Below are positions 45,736 through 54,251 of a DNA stretch of 64,000 nucleotides, one piece after another; the first letter of the stretch is position 1, and every line of letters begins with the position of its first letter. Made by a program: the position numbers and the translations under genes. Source of the stretch: Pelobium manganitolerans (GTDB taxonomy: Bacteria > Bacteroidota > Bacteroidia > Sphingobacteriales > Sphingobacteriaceae). The notes under the pieces are model-generated. The model saw nothing but the letters and a program-made list of their open reading frames with translations. It had not been told where the DNA came from and made no database searches. The DNA lies in NCBI RefSeq assembly GCF_003609575.1, contig NZ_MBTA01000023.1:124001-188000 (forward strand), in the 5' to 3' direction.

Positions 45736-46600
45736 CTTTTTCTCCTTGTGGTGCTTTAGGGTTTGGCGGGTTGGTACCTTTCAAAGACTCAATATAGTTG
45801 GCTACATCAGATATTTGTTTTGGGCTTAGCTGTTTTTCCCAAGCAATCATGCCTTTTTCTGGCACTCCGTATTTAATTGTTTTAAATACTTTGTTAATGC
45901 TGCCACCGTGCAACCAATATTCATCGGTTAAGTTTGGTCCTACAACGCCCTGGCCTTTATCCCCGTGGCAAGCCACGCAGTTTTGGGTATAAACCGCTTG
46001 TCCGGCAGCTAATACCTCGGCCGATTTATCAATCTTAACGCTGTTTTCATCAATCATGTTGCCGGCCTTAGCCAAAAACGCCTCTTTTTCTGCAGCGGCC
46101 TGTTTCATTTCTACTGCGTATTCTTCATCTTGTAATTTGCCTAATTTAAACACGTGGAAGTTTAACAGGTAAACTACCGCAAAAACCACCGAAGCGTAAA
46201 ACAACCAGTTAAACCAAGCTGGGATAGGATTGTCCAGCTCTTGGATGTTGTCGTAATCGTGCATGATTAGCAGATCTTTTTCCTCAGACATCGGTCTTAA
46301 AGAAAGCAATTTTTGCCAAAATGTTTGTTTGTGCGATTTTATTGGCGCTTTGCCTGCCGTAGTAACGCCAACAAGCTCTGGGTTTTCCAGTTGTTGCTGT
46401 TCTGATGGTAAAACCATTGCAGTAAGCACTTTAAACGTTTTTAACAAAACGAAGCAAACCACTACAATAAGAATCAATGTTACGATGATTGCGCCCAAGG
46501 CGATACCGTTCATGATTTCTGAGGTGCTGGCGGCAAATGCGCTATTGCCAAAAACGAGGCTTGCCGCTACCAGCATAAATATTTTGTTGTGTAAACGCAT
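45731..46600 (-). CDS. ccoP: cbb3-type cytochrome oxidase subunit III (CcoP), single c-haem form
   Basis: 289 aa. An N-terminal hydrophobic signal/anchor, a second transmembrane segment (about 19-55) and a third (PIPAWFNWLFYASVVFAVVYLLNF, about 125-150, the conserved CcoP entry helix) precede one cytochrome c domain with CVACH (about residue 207) and a Met ligand region (KGMIAW). Canonical CcoP has two c-haems; only one CxxCH is present here. It passes electrons towards CcoO/CcoN. Followed (upstream in sequence) by ccoQ and ccoNO. Confidence 0.92.
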   Translation of the reverse strand: MRLHNKIFMLVAASLVFGNSAFAASTSEIMNGIALGAIIVTLILIVVVCFVLLKTFKVLTAMVLPSEQQQLENPELVGVTTAGKAPIKSHKQTFWQKLLSLRPMSEEKDLLIMHDYDNIQELDNPIPAWFNWLFYASVVFAVVYLLNFHVFKLGKLQDEEYAVEMKQAAAEKEAFLAKAGNMIDENSVKIDKSAEVLAAGQAVYTQNCVACHGDKGQGVVGPNLTDEYWLHGGSINKVFKTIKYGVPEKGMIAWEKQLSPKQISDVANYIESLKGTNPPNPKAPQGEKE

Positions 46601-46609
46601 AATAAGCTT

Positions 46610-46801
46610 TTAATTAATGGTTTCTTCTTGGTCCTTTTTGTCTTTATCTTCAAGCGGAATGTTGCTCATGTAATCAATGTGCTTTTTCTTCATCCTTATC
46701 AGAACCACTGCGGCCACTATGAAAAAGATAAAGAATATTGAAAGTGAGATGAGCATGTAAACCTCATCTCCCTTTAAACCGTTTATAAACTGCTTGAACA
46801 T
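46610..46801 (-). CDS. ccoQ: CcoQ-like small cbb3 oxidase subunit
   Basis: 63 aa, one transmembrane helix (about 17-37: LISLSIFFIFFIVAAVVLIRM) with a basic turn and an acidic tail (LEDKDKKDQEETIN). Located between ccoNO and ccoP in the expected place for CcoQ/FixQ, which stabilises the complex. The identification rests on position and topology. Confidence 0.75.
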   Translation of the reverse strand: MFKQFINGLKGDEVYMLISLSIFFIFFIVAAVVLIRMKKKHIDYMSNIPLEDKDKKDQEETIN

Positions 46802-46811
46802 CTTTTTGTTT

Positions 46812-48929
46812 TTATTGTTTGTTTTTGATGTCGATACCTAGGCGTTGCAGGTAAGCGATGATGGCGATAATCTCTTTATCGGCTTTCACTTTAATTTTAT
46901 CTGCTGCTAGGTTTTCCGCAATCTGTTCTGCTTGTTTCATCAAATCTTGGTTGGCGATAGCATCATAACCTTTAGGATACGGAACACCTAGTTTTTGCAT
47001 CGCGCGGATCTTAGTAGCCGTTGTGGTGGTGTCTAGCTTTTGGTCTAACAACCAATCGTAGTTAGGCATTACACTGCCCGGAGACATGGTGCGCGGATCC
47101 ATCATGTGGTTGTAGTGCCAAGCATTACTGTATTTGCCGCCTTCGCGGTGCAAATCTGGTCCGGTACGTTTAGATCCCCATAAGAACGGGTGGTCATAAA
47201 CAAACTCGCCCGCCTTGCTATACTCGCCGTAACGTTCTGTTTCTGAGCGGAACGGACGGACCGTTTGCGAGTGACAGTTAACGCAACCTTCGCGGATGTA
47301 TAAATCACGGCCTTGCAACTCGAGTGGCGAATATGGTTTTACACTTGCAATAGTAGGTACGTTGGTTTTGATGAAGAACGTCGGCAACATTTCTACCATA
47401 CCGCCAATTGCGATAACAATTAAGCTGGCAACCAACAATGTCATTGGTTTACGCTCTAATCTGCGGTGCCAGAACTCGCGTTTGCTTTCTTCTGGCAATG
47501 CCGGCAACGGTAAAGCCTCTGCATACTCATTACTTACCAACTTGCCTTGTTTGGCAGTTTTAATTAAGTTGTAAGCCATCACAATAACTCCTGCTAGGTA
47601 TAAAACACCGCCAATAGCCCTCATTACGTACATTGGTAAAATACGGGTTACTGTTTCTAGGAAGTTTGAATATTTTAACAAGCCTTCCGGGGTAAATTCT
47701 TTCCACATTAAGCCCTGGGTAAAACCAGCCCAATAAAGCGGAATGGCATAAAATAAAATACCTAAAGTACCTGTCCAGAAGTGGAAACTTGCCAGTTTTT
47801 TAGAGTACAGGTTGGTTTTATAAATGCGCGGTACCAACCAATACATGATACCAAAGGTTAAGAAACCGTTCCAACCTAAAGCACCAACGTGTACGTGCGC
47901 TACAATCCAATCTGTAAAGTGCGCTATCGCGTTAACGCCTTTTAAAGAGAGCATTGGACCTTCAAAAGTAGCCATACCATAAGCGGTAAGCGCAACCACC
48001 ATAAATTTTAAGGTAACATCATCACGCACTTTATCCCAGGCGCCACGCAGGGTAAGCAAACCGTTAATCATACCGCCCCAGCTTGGTGCAATGAGCATGA
48101 TAGAGAAAGCCACACCTAAAGATTGCGCCCAACCCGGTAAAGAAGTGTATAATAAATGGTGCGGGCCAGCCCAGATGTAGATGAAAATTAAGGCCCAAAA
48201 GTGTAAAATACTTAAACGGTAAGAGTACACCGGACGGTTAGCCATTTTAGGTAAGAAGTAATACATCATACCCAAATAAGGCGTAGTTAAGAAAAACGCA
48301 ACCGCATTGTGGCCGTACCACCATTGCACTAAAGCGTCTTGCACGCCGGCATATAAATAATAACTTTTAAATAAGGATACAGGCAACTGAAACGAGTTGA
48401 CAATGTGCAATACCGCAACCGTAACAAAGGTGGCAATGTAAAACCAAATGGCAACGTACAGGTGGCGCTCGCGTCTTTTTATAATTGTACCAAACATGTT
48501 GACACCGAATACTACCCAAATTACCGTAATGGCAATATCAATGGGCCACTCTAACTCGGCATACTCGTGCGAGCTGGTAAAACCCAGCGGAAGCGTAATT
48601 ACTGCCGATACAATAATCAACTGCCAGCCCCAGAAGTGGATTTTACTTAGCACATCGCTAAACATGCGGGCTTTTAGCAAGCGTTGGATAGAGTAATAAA
48701 CGCTCATGAAAATGGCGTTGCCCACAAATGCAAAAATCACCGCGTTGGTGTGCAGCGGTCTAATACGGCCAAATGTGGTGTACTGGTTGCCTAGGTTCAT
48801 TGCCGGGCTAAAAAGCTGTGAGGCGGCTAGCAAGCCTACCGTCATCCCGATAATACCCCAAACAAGCGTAGCAATAGCAAAATCGCGGACGATCTTGTTG
48901 TCATAATAAAATTTGTCTGCCTGCATCAT
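46812..48929 (-). CDS. ccoNO: Fused CcoN-CcoO cbb3-type cytochrome oxidase
   Basis: 705 aa. Residues ~1-490 form the twelve-helix CcoN haem-copper oxidase: LHTNAVIFAFVGN (low-spin haem His), WWYGHNAVAFF (CuB His and cross-linked Tyr region), GPHHLLY (CuB His pair), and AHVHVGALGWNG (haem b3 and b His). Residues ~540-705 are CcoO, with one c-haem (CVNCHSQTVRPF). Reduces oxygen at low concentration while pumping protons. Fusion of N and O is characteristic of Bacteroidota. First gene of the operon ccoNO-ccoQ-ccoP-ccoG-ccoH-TauE; the copper ATPase CcoI and CcoS are not in this window. Start ATG 48929 or the next ATG. Confidence 0.97.
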   Translation of the reverse strand: MMQADKFYYDNKIVRDFAIATLVWGIIGMTVGLLAASQLFSPAMNLGNQYTTFGRIRPLHTNAVIFAFVGNAIFMSVYYSIQRLLKARMFSDVLSKIHFWGWQLIIVSAVITLPLGFTSSHEYAELEWPIDIAITVIWVVFGVNMFGTIIKRRERHLYVAIWFYIATFVTVAVLHIVNSFQLPVSLFKSYYLYAGVQDALVQWWYGHNAVAFFLTTPYLGMMYYFLPKMANRPVYSYRLSILHFWALIFIYIWAGPHHLLYTSLPGWAQSLGVAFSIMLIAPSWGGMINGLLTLRGAWDKVRDDVTLKFMVVALTAYGMATFEGPMLSLKGVNAIAHFTDWIVAHVHVGALGWNGFLTFGIMYWLVPRIYKTNLYSKKLASFHFWTGTLGILFYAIPLYWAGFTQGLMWKEFTPEGLLKYSNFLETVTRILPMYVMRAIGGVLYLAGVIVMAYNLIKTAKQGKLVSNEYAEALPLPALPEESKREFWHRRLERKPMTLLVASLIVIAIGGMVEMLPTFFIKTNVPTIASVKPYSPLELQGRDLYIREGCVNCHSQTVRPFRSETERYGEYSKAGEFVYDHPFLWGSKRTGPDLHREGGKYSNAWHYNHMMDPRTMSPGSVMPNYDWLLDQKLDTTTTATKIRAMQKLGVPYPKGYDAIANQDLMKQAEQIAENLAADKIKVKADKEIIAIIAYLQRLGIDIKNKQ

Positions 48930-48961
48930 AGTTATTAATGAATAGATTTTTTTATCTGCGC

Positions 48962-48969
48962 CAAAGATA
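48962..48969 (-). promoter_or_regulatory. -7 element of the ccoNO promoter
   Basis: TATCTTTG on the minus strand (exact TAnnTTTG), 32 nt upstream of the ccoNO ATG. A TTG lies 16 nt further upstream, shorter than the optimal spacing, which suggests an activator is needed. Confidence 0.55.
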
Positions 48970-49013
48970 GGCTCAATTCCTCTGACAATTTAATGACTTT
49001 AATTTTTTCGGAT

Positions 49014-49029
49014 AGTGATTTTAGTCACT
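49014..49029. promoter_or_regulatory. CRP/FNR-type palindrome between ccoNO and ric
   Basis: AGTGA (49014-49018), 6-nt spacer, TCACT (49025-49029): the spacing and inner bases of a CRP/FNR-family site (TGTGA-N6-TCACA) with altered outer bases. Its centre is about 65 nt upstream of the likely ccoNO start site, a usual activator distance. Confidence 0.5.
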
Positions 49030-49138
49030 TTTTTTTATAGAAACCCTGTTAACGGGTGGTTTGATGCCTTTTAAGGGCTGAGGTGTATGTTATATAGACT
49101 TGTTCTAATTTAACTTTTGTGAAACGCCCTTGCGGTAA

Positions 49139-49156
49139 GTCAATCGCCCGGTTGAC
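49139..49156. promoter_or_regulatory. GTCAA-N8-TTGAC palindrome upstream of ric
   Basis: Perfect 5-bp half sites flanking TCGCCCGG. Its centre is about 55 nt upstream of the predicted ric start site. Family unknown; a second palindrome (AAGAC-TTTTTT-GTCTT, 49171-49186) sits between it and the -7 element. Confidence 0.4.
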
Positions 49157-49187
49157 GCTTATCATATTTTAAGACTTTTTTGTCTTT

Positions 49188-49195
49188 TACTTTTG
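49188..49195 (+). promoter_or_regulatory. -7 element of the ric promoter
   Basis: TACTTTTG on the + strand (TAnnTTTG), 47 nt upstream of the ric ATG. No TTG at the expected -33 position. Confidence 0.45.
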
Positions 49196-49242
49196 TCTCG
49201 GAACTAAGCACAGGTAGCTTAAGAAATTTAAAATTCAATTAA

Positions 49243-50181
49243 ATGGAAACATTGGATGTTACACAAATAGAACCGAGGTTTAAACACCCGACAATTTTCA
49301 ACAAGTTTGATTCTTTGGCAGAAGGGGAGGCTTTTATTATTAATAATGATCACGATCCAAAACCCTTGTATTATCAGCTATTAGCCGAGCGTGGCCAAAC
49401 ATTTACCTGGGAATATTTAGAAAACGGCCCGGAAGTTTGGCGAGTTCAGATTTTAAAACGCCAGCCCAGCAGCGATGAAACCATTGGTGAAATGGTAACC
49501 AAAGACTTCCGCAAAGCGCAAGTGTTTAAAAAATTCGGCATCGATTTTTGCTGTGGCGGGAAGAAAACCGTTAAAGAAGTTTGTGAGCGTAAAGGGATTG
49601 ATGTAGCCGTGGTAGAAAAAGAATTGAACAGCTTTAACGAACGTGAAAACACCTATTTCGATTTTGACAGCTGGGAGCTGGATTTCTTGGCGGATTATAT
49701 TGTAAACACGCACCACAAATACGTAAAAGAGAGCTTGCCGTTTATGACCGAGCTGGCCAACAAAGTCGCGCGAGTGCATGGCGACGGACATCCGGAACTA
49801 ATCCGTATTGCGCAGATTTTTAGCAACGTAGCGCAAGATTTTGGTCTGCACTTAATGAAAGAAGAAAAAATTTTGTTCCCTTATATTAAAGAAATGGTAG
49901 CGGCCAAAAACACCGGCGCAAGTATTGCGCCCGCACCTTTTGGGCAAGTGAACAATCCTACCCAAATGATGGAAACCGAGCACGAGCAAGCCGGAGAGGA
50001 TATGGCGGCAATTAGGCAATTAAGCAACGATTACACCTTGCCTCAAGGTGCTTGTAACTCGTACACCATCTTGTTTAAAAAGCTCGAAGAGTTTGAAAAC
50101 GATTTGTTTACGCACGTACATTTAGAAAACAACATTTTGTTCCCTAAAGCTATTGCCCTAGAGAAAGAGTTGCTGGCCTAA
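49243..50181 (+). CDS. ric: Di-iron iron-sulfur-cluster repair protein (ScdA/YtfE/Ric) with N-terminal DUF2249-like domain
   Basis: 312 aa. Residues ~15-75 resemble DUF2249 (PLYYQLLAERGQTFTWEYLENGP), residues ~80-135 are the ScdA N-terminal domain with FGIDFCCGGKKTVKEVC, and residues ~150-310 are a hemerythrin-like di-iron domain with histidines at HHKYV, HGDGHPEL, HLMKEE, EHEQAG and HVHLENNILFP. Ric repairs iron-sulfur clusters damaged by nitric oxide or oxidants. It is the first gene of the + strand cluster and divergent from cbb3 oxidase. Cytoplasmic. Confidence 0.94.
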   Translation: METLDVTQIEPRFKHPTIFNKFDSLAEGEAFIINNDHDPKPLYYQLLAERGQTFTWEYLENGPEVWRVQILKRQPSSDETIGEMVTKDFRKAQVFKKFGIDFCCGGKKTVKEVCERKGIDVAVVEKELNSFNERENTYFDFDSWELDFLADYIVNTHHKYVKESLPFMTELANKVARVHGDGHPELIRIAQIFSNVAQDFGLHLMKEEKILFPYIKEMVAAKNTGASIAPAPFGQVNNPTQMMETEHEQAGEDMAAIRQLSNDYTLPQGACNSYTILFKKLEEFENDLFTHVHLENNILFPKAIALEKELLA

Positions 50182-50234
50182 AAAATGCCGGTGTAAGATG
50201 CACCGTAAAAATCCTTAACATGGGTTGTTAATCT

Positions 50235-50261
50235 GGGCGGAGCGGAAGTTCCGTTCTGCCC
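50235..50261. repeat. Imperfect palindrome (GCGGAAGTTCCG type) after ric
   Basis: GGGCGGAGCGGAA and TTCCGTTCTGCCC are inverted with two mismatches and a single unpaired base at the centre. No T run follows, so it is a poor terminator. It shares the GGAA/TTCC core with the palindromes at 54169-54193 and 45574-45585. Confidence 0.55.
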
Positions 50262-50367
50262 TTAATAGTATGGTTAAATCAGTTTTATAAATTGCTTAAC
50301 GCGATGTTTTTCCTCTAAATTTATCTCCGGCACTTACCGAATCTGAAAACCGCCTAAATTTTAAAAA

Positions 50368-51621
50368 TTGAATGCACCAACAAAAACGGACCTAAATAAG
50401 TTAATGATCGCCCATCATTTGCTTGCTGGCTTTTCGTTTTTTATGGTGGCTTTATTGCTGCTTTTTGCTGCAACCGACTTTGGCGGACATTATTTTCAGC
50501 CGCGCTTGTTGGCCATAACCCATTTAACTGCCTTAGGCTGGTTTTGTGCGCTGATATTCAGTTTATGTTATAAACTTTTGCCGCAGTTTTACCCAGGCTT
50601 TAAAGTAAACACCAAACTAGCTTGGATAAGTTTTGGGCTTTTTGTAATTGGGCTGGCGCATTTAATTTATAGCTTCTGGGTTTTTGAGCCCGGGTGGCCC
50701 ATGCAATGTGCTGCCGCATTGCTTTTGATAAGCATCAGCTGTTTGGTGTGGCAAATTTTTAAAGCGGGCAAACAAACCGTTAAGCCAGATGTATTTCAAG
50801 ATTTTCTCAGCACTTCTGCCATTTGGTTGTTACTCACCGTTATCCTCGGTTTTCTGATGGTCTTCAACTTCCGGTTTGCGTTTTTACCGATGGATCATGT
50901 GGTGTTTTTAAAGTTGCACGCACACGCGGGTTTTGGTGGCTGGTTTTTGTTGTTGCTGATTGCAATTAGTTCTAAATCATTACCCGAATATTTGCAACTA
51001 AAACCCGATAAAACTCATCTTTTACATAGCAGTTTCTATCTGATCAATTTGGCACTATTGGCATTTTTTATAAACACCTACCTATTTGGATTAAACAACA
51101 TCACCTACCTTATTATCGGCTTAGCGGTATTTGGTGTATTCTGCTGGCTTTTTTATTTGCTTCCATTTGTAATGCTAAGTGTTAAGCGTAAGGTCCAAAC
51201 TGATGGCACAAGCTTTTTAAGCGCCTTGTTATTGTTTTTTATCGCGTTAATTGTAGTTCCGTTAATTGTGTATTATCAATTTAGGGAAAGCAACACAGCC
51301 ATTAATTTAAGTGTGTTTTACGGTTTTTTATTGCTGTTGGGTTGCTTGGGTAGTTTGATGCAAAGCCGGTTTTTTGGTTTGCACTTTTCATCCGAAAAGC
51401 TTTCTGGCCCGCGCCTTAACGAACTGGCGAAGCTGCGCATCCTATGTTATCTCATTTCAACAGCGGTTTTCAGTATCGGCATCTTGTTAAAAAATACCGC
51501 GCTGATACATTTGGCACTTTTTGCTTTTGTGACAAGCGCTATACTTTATCTCCTTTGCATTTTCGCTAATTTGCCTGCAAAGCTTAGCCATTTTGTTAAG
51601 CAACATCGTATCCAAAAATAA
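50368..51621 (+). CDS. Polytopic His-rich membrane protein, haem-copper-oxidase/NnrS-like (unassigned)
   Basis: 417 aa if the TTG at 50368 is the start; an ATG at 50404 would give 405 aa beginning MIAHHLLAGF. About twelve transmembrane helices. Histidines sit at helix positions that recall CcoN of the neighbouring operon: ITHLTALGWFCALIFSLCYKLLPQ (compare LHTNAVIFAFVGN) and FLKLHAHAGFGGWFLLLL (compare AHVHVGALGWNG). The classical CuB His pair was not found. This points to a haem-binding membrane protein, possibly for NO or redox chemistry, but no function is proven. It overlaps nothing and is 4 bp upstream of a related-looking gene. Confidence 0.6.
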   Translation: MNAPTKTDLNKLMIAHHLLAGFSFFMVALLLLFAATDFGGHYFQPRLLAITHLTALGWFCALIFSLCYKLLPQFYPGFKVNTKLAWISFGLFVIGLAHLIYSFWVFEPGWPMQCAAALLLISISCLVWQIFKAGKQTVKPDVFQDFLSTSAIWLLLTVILGFLMVFNFRFAFLPMDHVVFLKLHAHAGFGGWFLLLLIAISSKSLPEYLQLKPDKTHLLHSSFYLINLALLAFFINTYLFGLNNITYLIIGLAVFGVFCWLFYLLPFVMLSVKRKVQTDGTSFLSALLLFFIALIVVPLIVYYQFRESNTAINLSVFYGFLLLLGCLGSLMQSRFFGLHFSSEKLSGPRLNELAKLRILCYLISTAVFSIGILLKNTALIHLALFAFVTSAILYLLCIFANLPAKLSHFVKQHRIQK

Positions 51622-51625
51622 GGCT

Positions 51626-52852
51626 ATGGAAAATGCAGTATTACATAAAACCGCACAATATTACGCCAAATGGGCATTGGCCAATTTTTTTGTATTGGCC
51701 TTAGCCGGCGCATTGCTGCGCTACCTGCAGCTTTTTTCTTTGCCTATAAATTATCAGTTTTTGCTGCACGCACATTCGCATTTCGCATTTTCTGCTTGGA
51801 TGTTTTTAGTGATTATGTTGCTTTTTTACAAAGCCTTATCACCAAGTTTGACAAAGGACTTTCAGTTTCAGTTCAAAGGTTTATTTGCATTAACCATACT
51901 GATAAGCTACGGCATGTTAGTCAGTTTTTTCTTTACCGGATACCAAACGCTTTCCATTGTTTTATCTGCGCTTTTTGTGTTTGCAACTTACTGGGGAAGC
52001 GCATTGATTTTAAAGTCGGGCTTCTTTAAAGCAAACCGGCACATAGCCAATATTTTGTTAATCGGCGCGCTTATTTGCCTGTTACTCTCCTCATTAGGGC
52101 CGTATGTGCTGGCTTATTTTAGGGCAAAAGGTTTTGAAAACAGTGCACAGCAGAATGCAATATATTTTTACCTGCACTTTCAGCTGAACGGTTTTATGCA
52201 ATTGGCCAGTATCGGTTTTTTATTGCGTGCATACTGGAGAAATGTGCGGAATACAACACGTCTAAAATTTTGGATGTGGTTGCTGGTTGTATCAACGTTT
52301 CCGCTTTACGCGATGTTTTTGCTGTGGCACGTGCCTTCGGTTTGGATGTATTTGCTTACCGGCGTTGCTGCGCTCTTACATTTAGCCGCGTGGTTAGTGA
52401 TCTTGTTTAAATTCATCCGCGAATGCGAGACACCCACCTTTTTAATAGGCATGGCCTTGATAGCCATAACATTGCAATTGGTATTTCAGTGTTTGGTGGC
52501 GCTTCCGCAACTTGGGGCTTGGGCTTTTGCCAGCAGAAACCTAATTATCGGTTATGTGCATTTGCTCACTTTGGGCAGTCTAACGCCTATTTTTTTGGAT
52601 TTGATGAGCAAAGCATCGCTAATTAAAACTTCGGCAATTTTAAACCGATTGCTAATGGCTACGGTAATAGCCTATTTAGGATTGTTATTTGTGCCGGTTT
52701 GTTTGGCCAGTTTCGGCATTTATATTCCAAACCTTGGGCTATTGTTGTTTACAACTAATTTGATTTTGCCGGTGCTGGCACTTGTTTATTTGCTGCAAAA
52801 CATAAAATACAAACAAACACAAAATATTAAACTGAATTTATTTATCGATTAA
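51626..52852 (+). CDS. Second polytopic His-rich membrane protein, haem-binding-like (unassigned)
   Basis: 408 aa from the ATG at 51626 (MENAVLHKTAQYYAKWALANFF). About twelve helices. Conserved-looking histidines in helices: FLLHAHSHFAFSAWMFLVI, FYLHFQLNGFM, LLWHVPSVWMY and GYVHLLTLGSLTPIFLDL. The HAHSH and YVHLLTLG patterns resemble NnrS and CcoN haem-binding helices, as in its upstream neighbour. It starts 4 bp after that gene and ends 18 bp before the CoA-transferase gene. The two proteins may be a heteromeric pair. Function unknown. Confidence 0.6.
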   Translation: MENAVLHKTAQYYAKWALANFFVLALAGALLRYLQLFSLPINYQFLLHAHSHFAFSAWMFLVIMLLFYKALSPSLTKDFQFQFKGLFALTILISYGMLVSFFFTGYQTLSIVLSALFVFATYWGSALILKSGFFKANRHIANILLIGALICLLLSSLGPYVLAYFRAKGFENSAQQNAIYFYLHFQLNGFMQLASIGFLLRAYWRNVRNTTRLKFWMWLLVVSTFPLYAMFLLWHVPSVWMYLLTGVAALLHLAAWLVILFKFIRECETPTFLIGMALIAITLQLVFQCLVALPQLGAWAFASRNLIIGYVHLLTLGSLTPIFLDLMSKASLIKTSAILNRLLMATVIAYLGLLFVPVCLASFGIYIPNLGLLLFTTNLILPVLALVYLLQNIKYKQTQNIKLNLFID

Positions 52853-52870
52853 CAACTAAAAAGAAAAGCG

Positions 52871-54157
52871 ATGACAAACACAAATTATATCTCGGCAGAA
52901 GAGGCAGTAAAACTGATTAAATCTGGCGACCGGGTGTTTTTGCACGGCAGTGCTGCCACCCCAACGCCTTTGATAGAGGAATTGCAAAACCGTTATCAGG
53001 AACTAAAGAATGTAGAGCTGGTAAGCATCACCACACTAGGCGACAGCAGCTTTGGCGACGATAAATACAAAGACAGCTTCTTTTTCAATTCGCTTTTTGT
53101 GTCGGCAAATTCCCGTACGGCAGTAAATAGTGCCTATGGAGACTATGTGCCGGTGTTTTTGAGCGAGATTCCGCTGTTATTTAACGATGAGTTTTTACCT
53201 GTTGATGTTGCTATTTTGCAAGTATCAGAGCCTGATAAACACGGCTATTGCACTTTAGGTACTTCTGTGGACATCGCGAAAGCAGCGTTTGATAATGCTA
53301 AAAAAGTAATCGCGCAAATTAACCCTAATATGCCGCGTACCCACGGCGATGGTTTTATACACACCAGCAAACTGGATGCAATGGTTTGGCATCCAAATGC
53401 CTTGCCAGAGGTTGACTACTCCGCCAAAGCCAATGATACCATTATTGCCATTGGCAAAAACGTGACTTCTCTAATCGAAGACGGTTCTACACTGCAATTG
53501 GGCATCGGTAGCATTCCGGACCAGGTGCTTAAAAATCTGGTGAACCACAAAAACCTGGGTTTACATACAGAAATGCTTTCCGACGGCGTAATTCCGCTTA
53601 TCGAAAGCGGGGTGATTGATAACAGCAACAAAAAGCTGAACAAAGGAAAATCTGTAACTTCTTTTATGGTGGGCACCCGCAAGTTATACGATTTTGTGAA
53701 CGATAACCCGTCTATCCGTGTAATGAACATCAATTACGTGAATGATACCAGCATTATTAGGCAAAACCCGAAAGTGATTGCCATTAATAGCGCTATCGAG
53801 ATTGATTTAACCGGCCAGGTTTGTGCCGATTCTATCGGAACTTTCCAGTATTCGGGTATTGGTGGGCAAATGGATTTTATCCGTGGTGCTTCTTTGTCGC
53901 CAGGCGGTAAGCCTATTATTGCTTTGCCTTCTGTTACAAATAAAGGCGTATCGCGTATTACGCCGTTTTTAAAGCAAGGTGCGGGTGTGGTAACCACCCG
54001 CGGACACGTGCATTGGGTAGTAACCGAGTACGGAAAAGTGAATTTGTTTGGCAAAAGCATGAAACAGCGTGGTAAAGCATTAATTGAAATTGCCCATCCG
54101 GACCATCGCGAAAGCTTGGAAAAAGCATTTTTTGAGAGATACGGTTCACTTATATAG
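52871..54157 (+). CDS. Acetyl-CoA hydrolase/CoA-transferase family enzyme
   Basis: 428 aa, the length of the 4-hydroxybutyrate/acetyl-CoA hydrolase group. Signature regions: LGIGSIPDQVLKNL, GLHTEMLSDGVIPL with an acidic residue in the active-site region, and the C-terminal SGIGGQMDFIRGASLSPGGKPIIALPS. It moves CoA between carboxylates or hydrolyses acetyl-CoA. 18 bp downstream of the second membrane protein and so in the same operon. How it relates to the ric function is unclear; a carbon-metabolism adjustment under low oxygen is a guess. Confidence 0.9.
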   Translation: MTNTNYISAEEAVKLIKSGDRVFLHGSAATPTPLIEELQNRYQELKNVELVSITTLGDSSFGDDKYKDSFFFNSLFVSANSRTAVNSAYGDYVPVFLSEIPLLFNDEFLPVDVAILQVSEPDKHGYCTLGTSVDIAKAAFDNAKKVIAQINPNMPRTHGDGFIHTSKLDAMVWHPNALPEVDYSAKANDTIIAIGKNVTSLIEDGSTLQLGIGSIPDQVLKNLVNHKNLGLHTEMLSDGVIPLIESGVIDNSNKKLNKGKSVTSFMVGTRKLYDFVNDNPSIRVMNINYVNDTSIIRQNPKVIAINSAIEIDLTGQVCADSIGTFQYSGIGGQMDFIRGASLSPGGKPIIALPSVTNKGVSRITPFLKQGAGVVTTRGHVHWVVTEYGKVNLFGKSMKQRGKALIEIAHPDHRESLEKAFFERYGSLI

Positions 54158-54168
54158 CGGTGCAATGC

Positions 54169-54193
54169 AGAGCCGGAAGCATGTTCCGGCTCT
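54169..54193. repeat. Perfect 10-bp palindrome (AGAGCCGGAA/TTCCGGCTCT)
   Basis: Stem of 10 bp with loop GCATG after the CoA-transferase gene. No T run follows, so termination is doubtful; it may act as an RNA end or a REP-like palindrome related to the one at 50235-50261. Confidence 0.6.
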
Positions 54194-54251
54194 ACTTACG
54201 GAAGCCAACTACTAAAAACGATGAATCCATAAACTGCCAATCCCTAAAAAT

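Larger units (their letters stand above)
48930..49242. promoter_or_regulatory. Shared divergent control region of the cbb3 operon and ric
   Basis: 313-bp gene-free region. It contains, in order, a minus-strand TATCTTTG -7 element, a CRP/FNR-like palindrome (AGTGA-N6-TCACT), the palindromes GTCAA-N8-TTGAC and AAGAC-N6-GTCTT, and a plus-strand TACTTTTG -7 element. See the separate entries. No open frame was found. Confidence 0.6.

Noticed and set aside
54169-54193. Intrinsic terminator after the CoA-transferase gene
   Set aside because: The stem is perfect but no T run follows on either strand, so I list it as a palindrome only.
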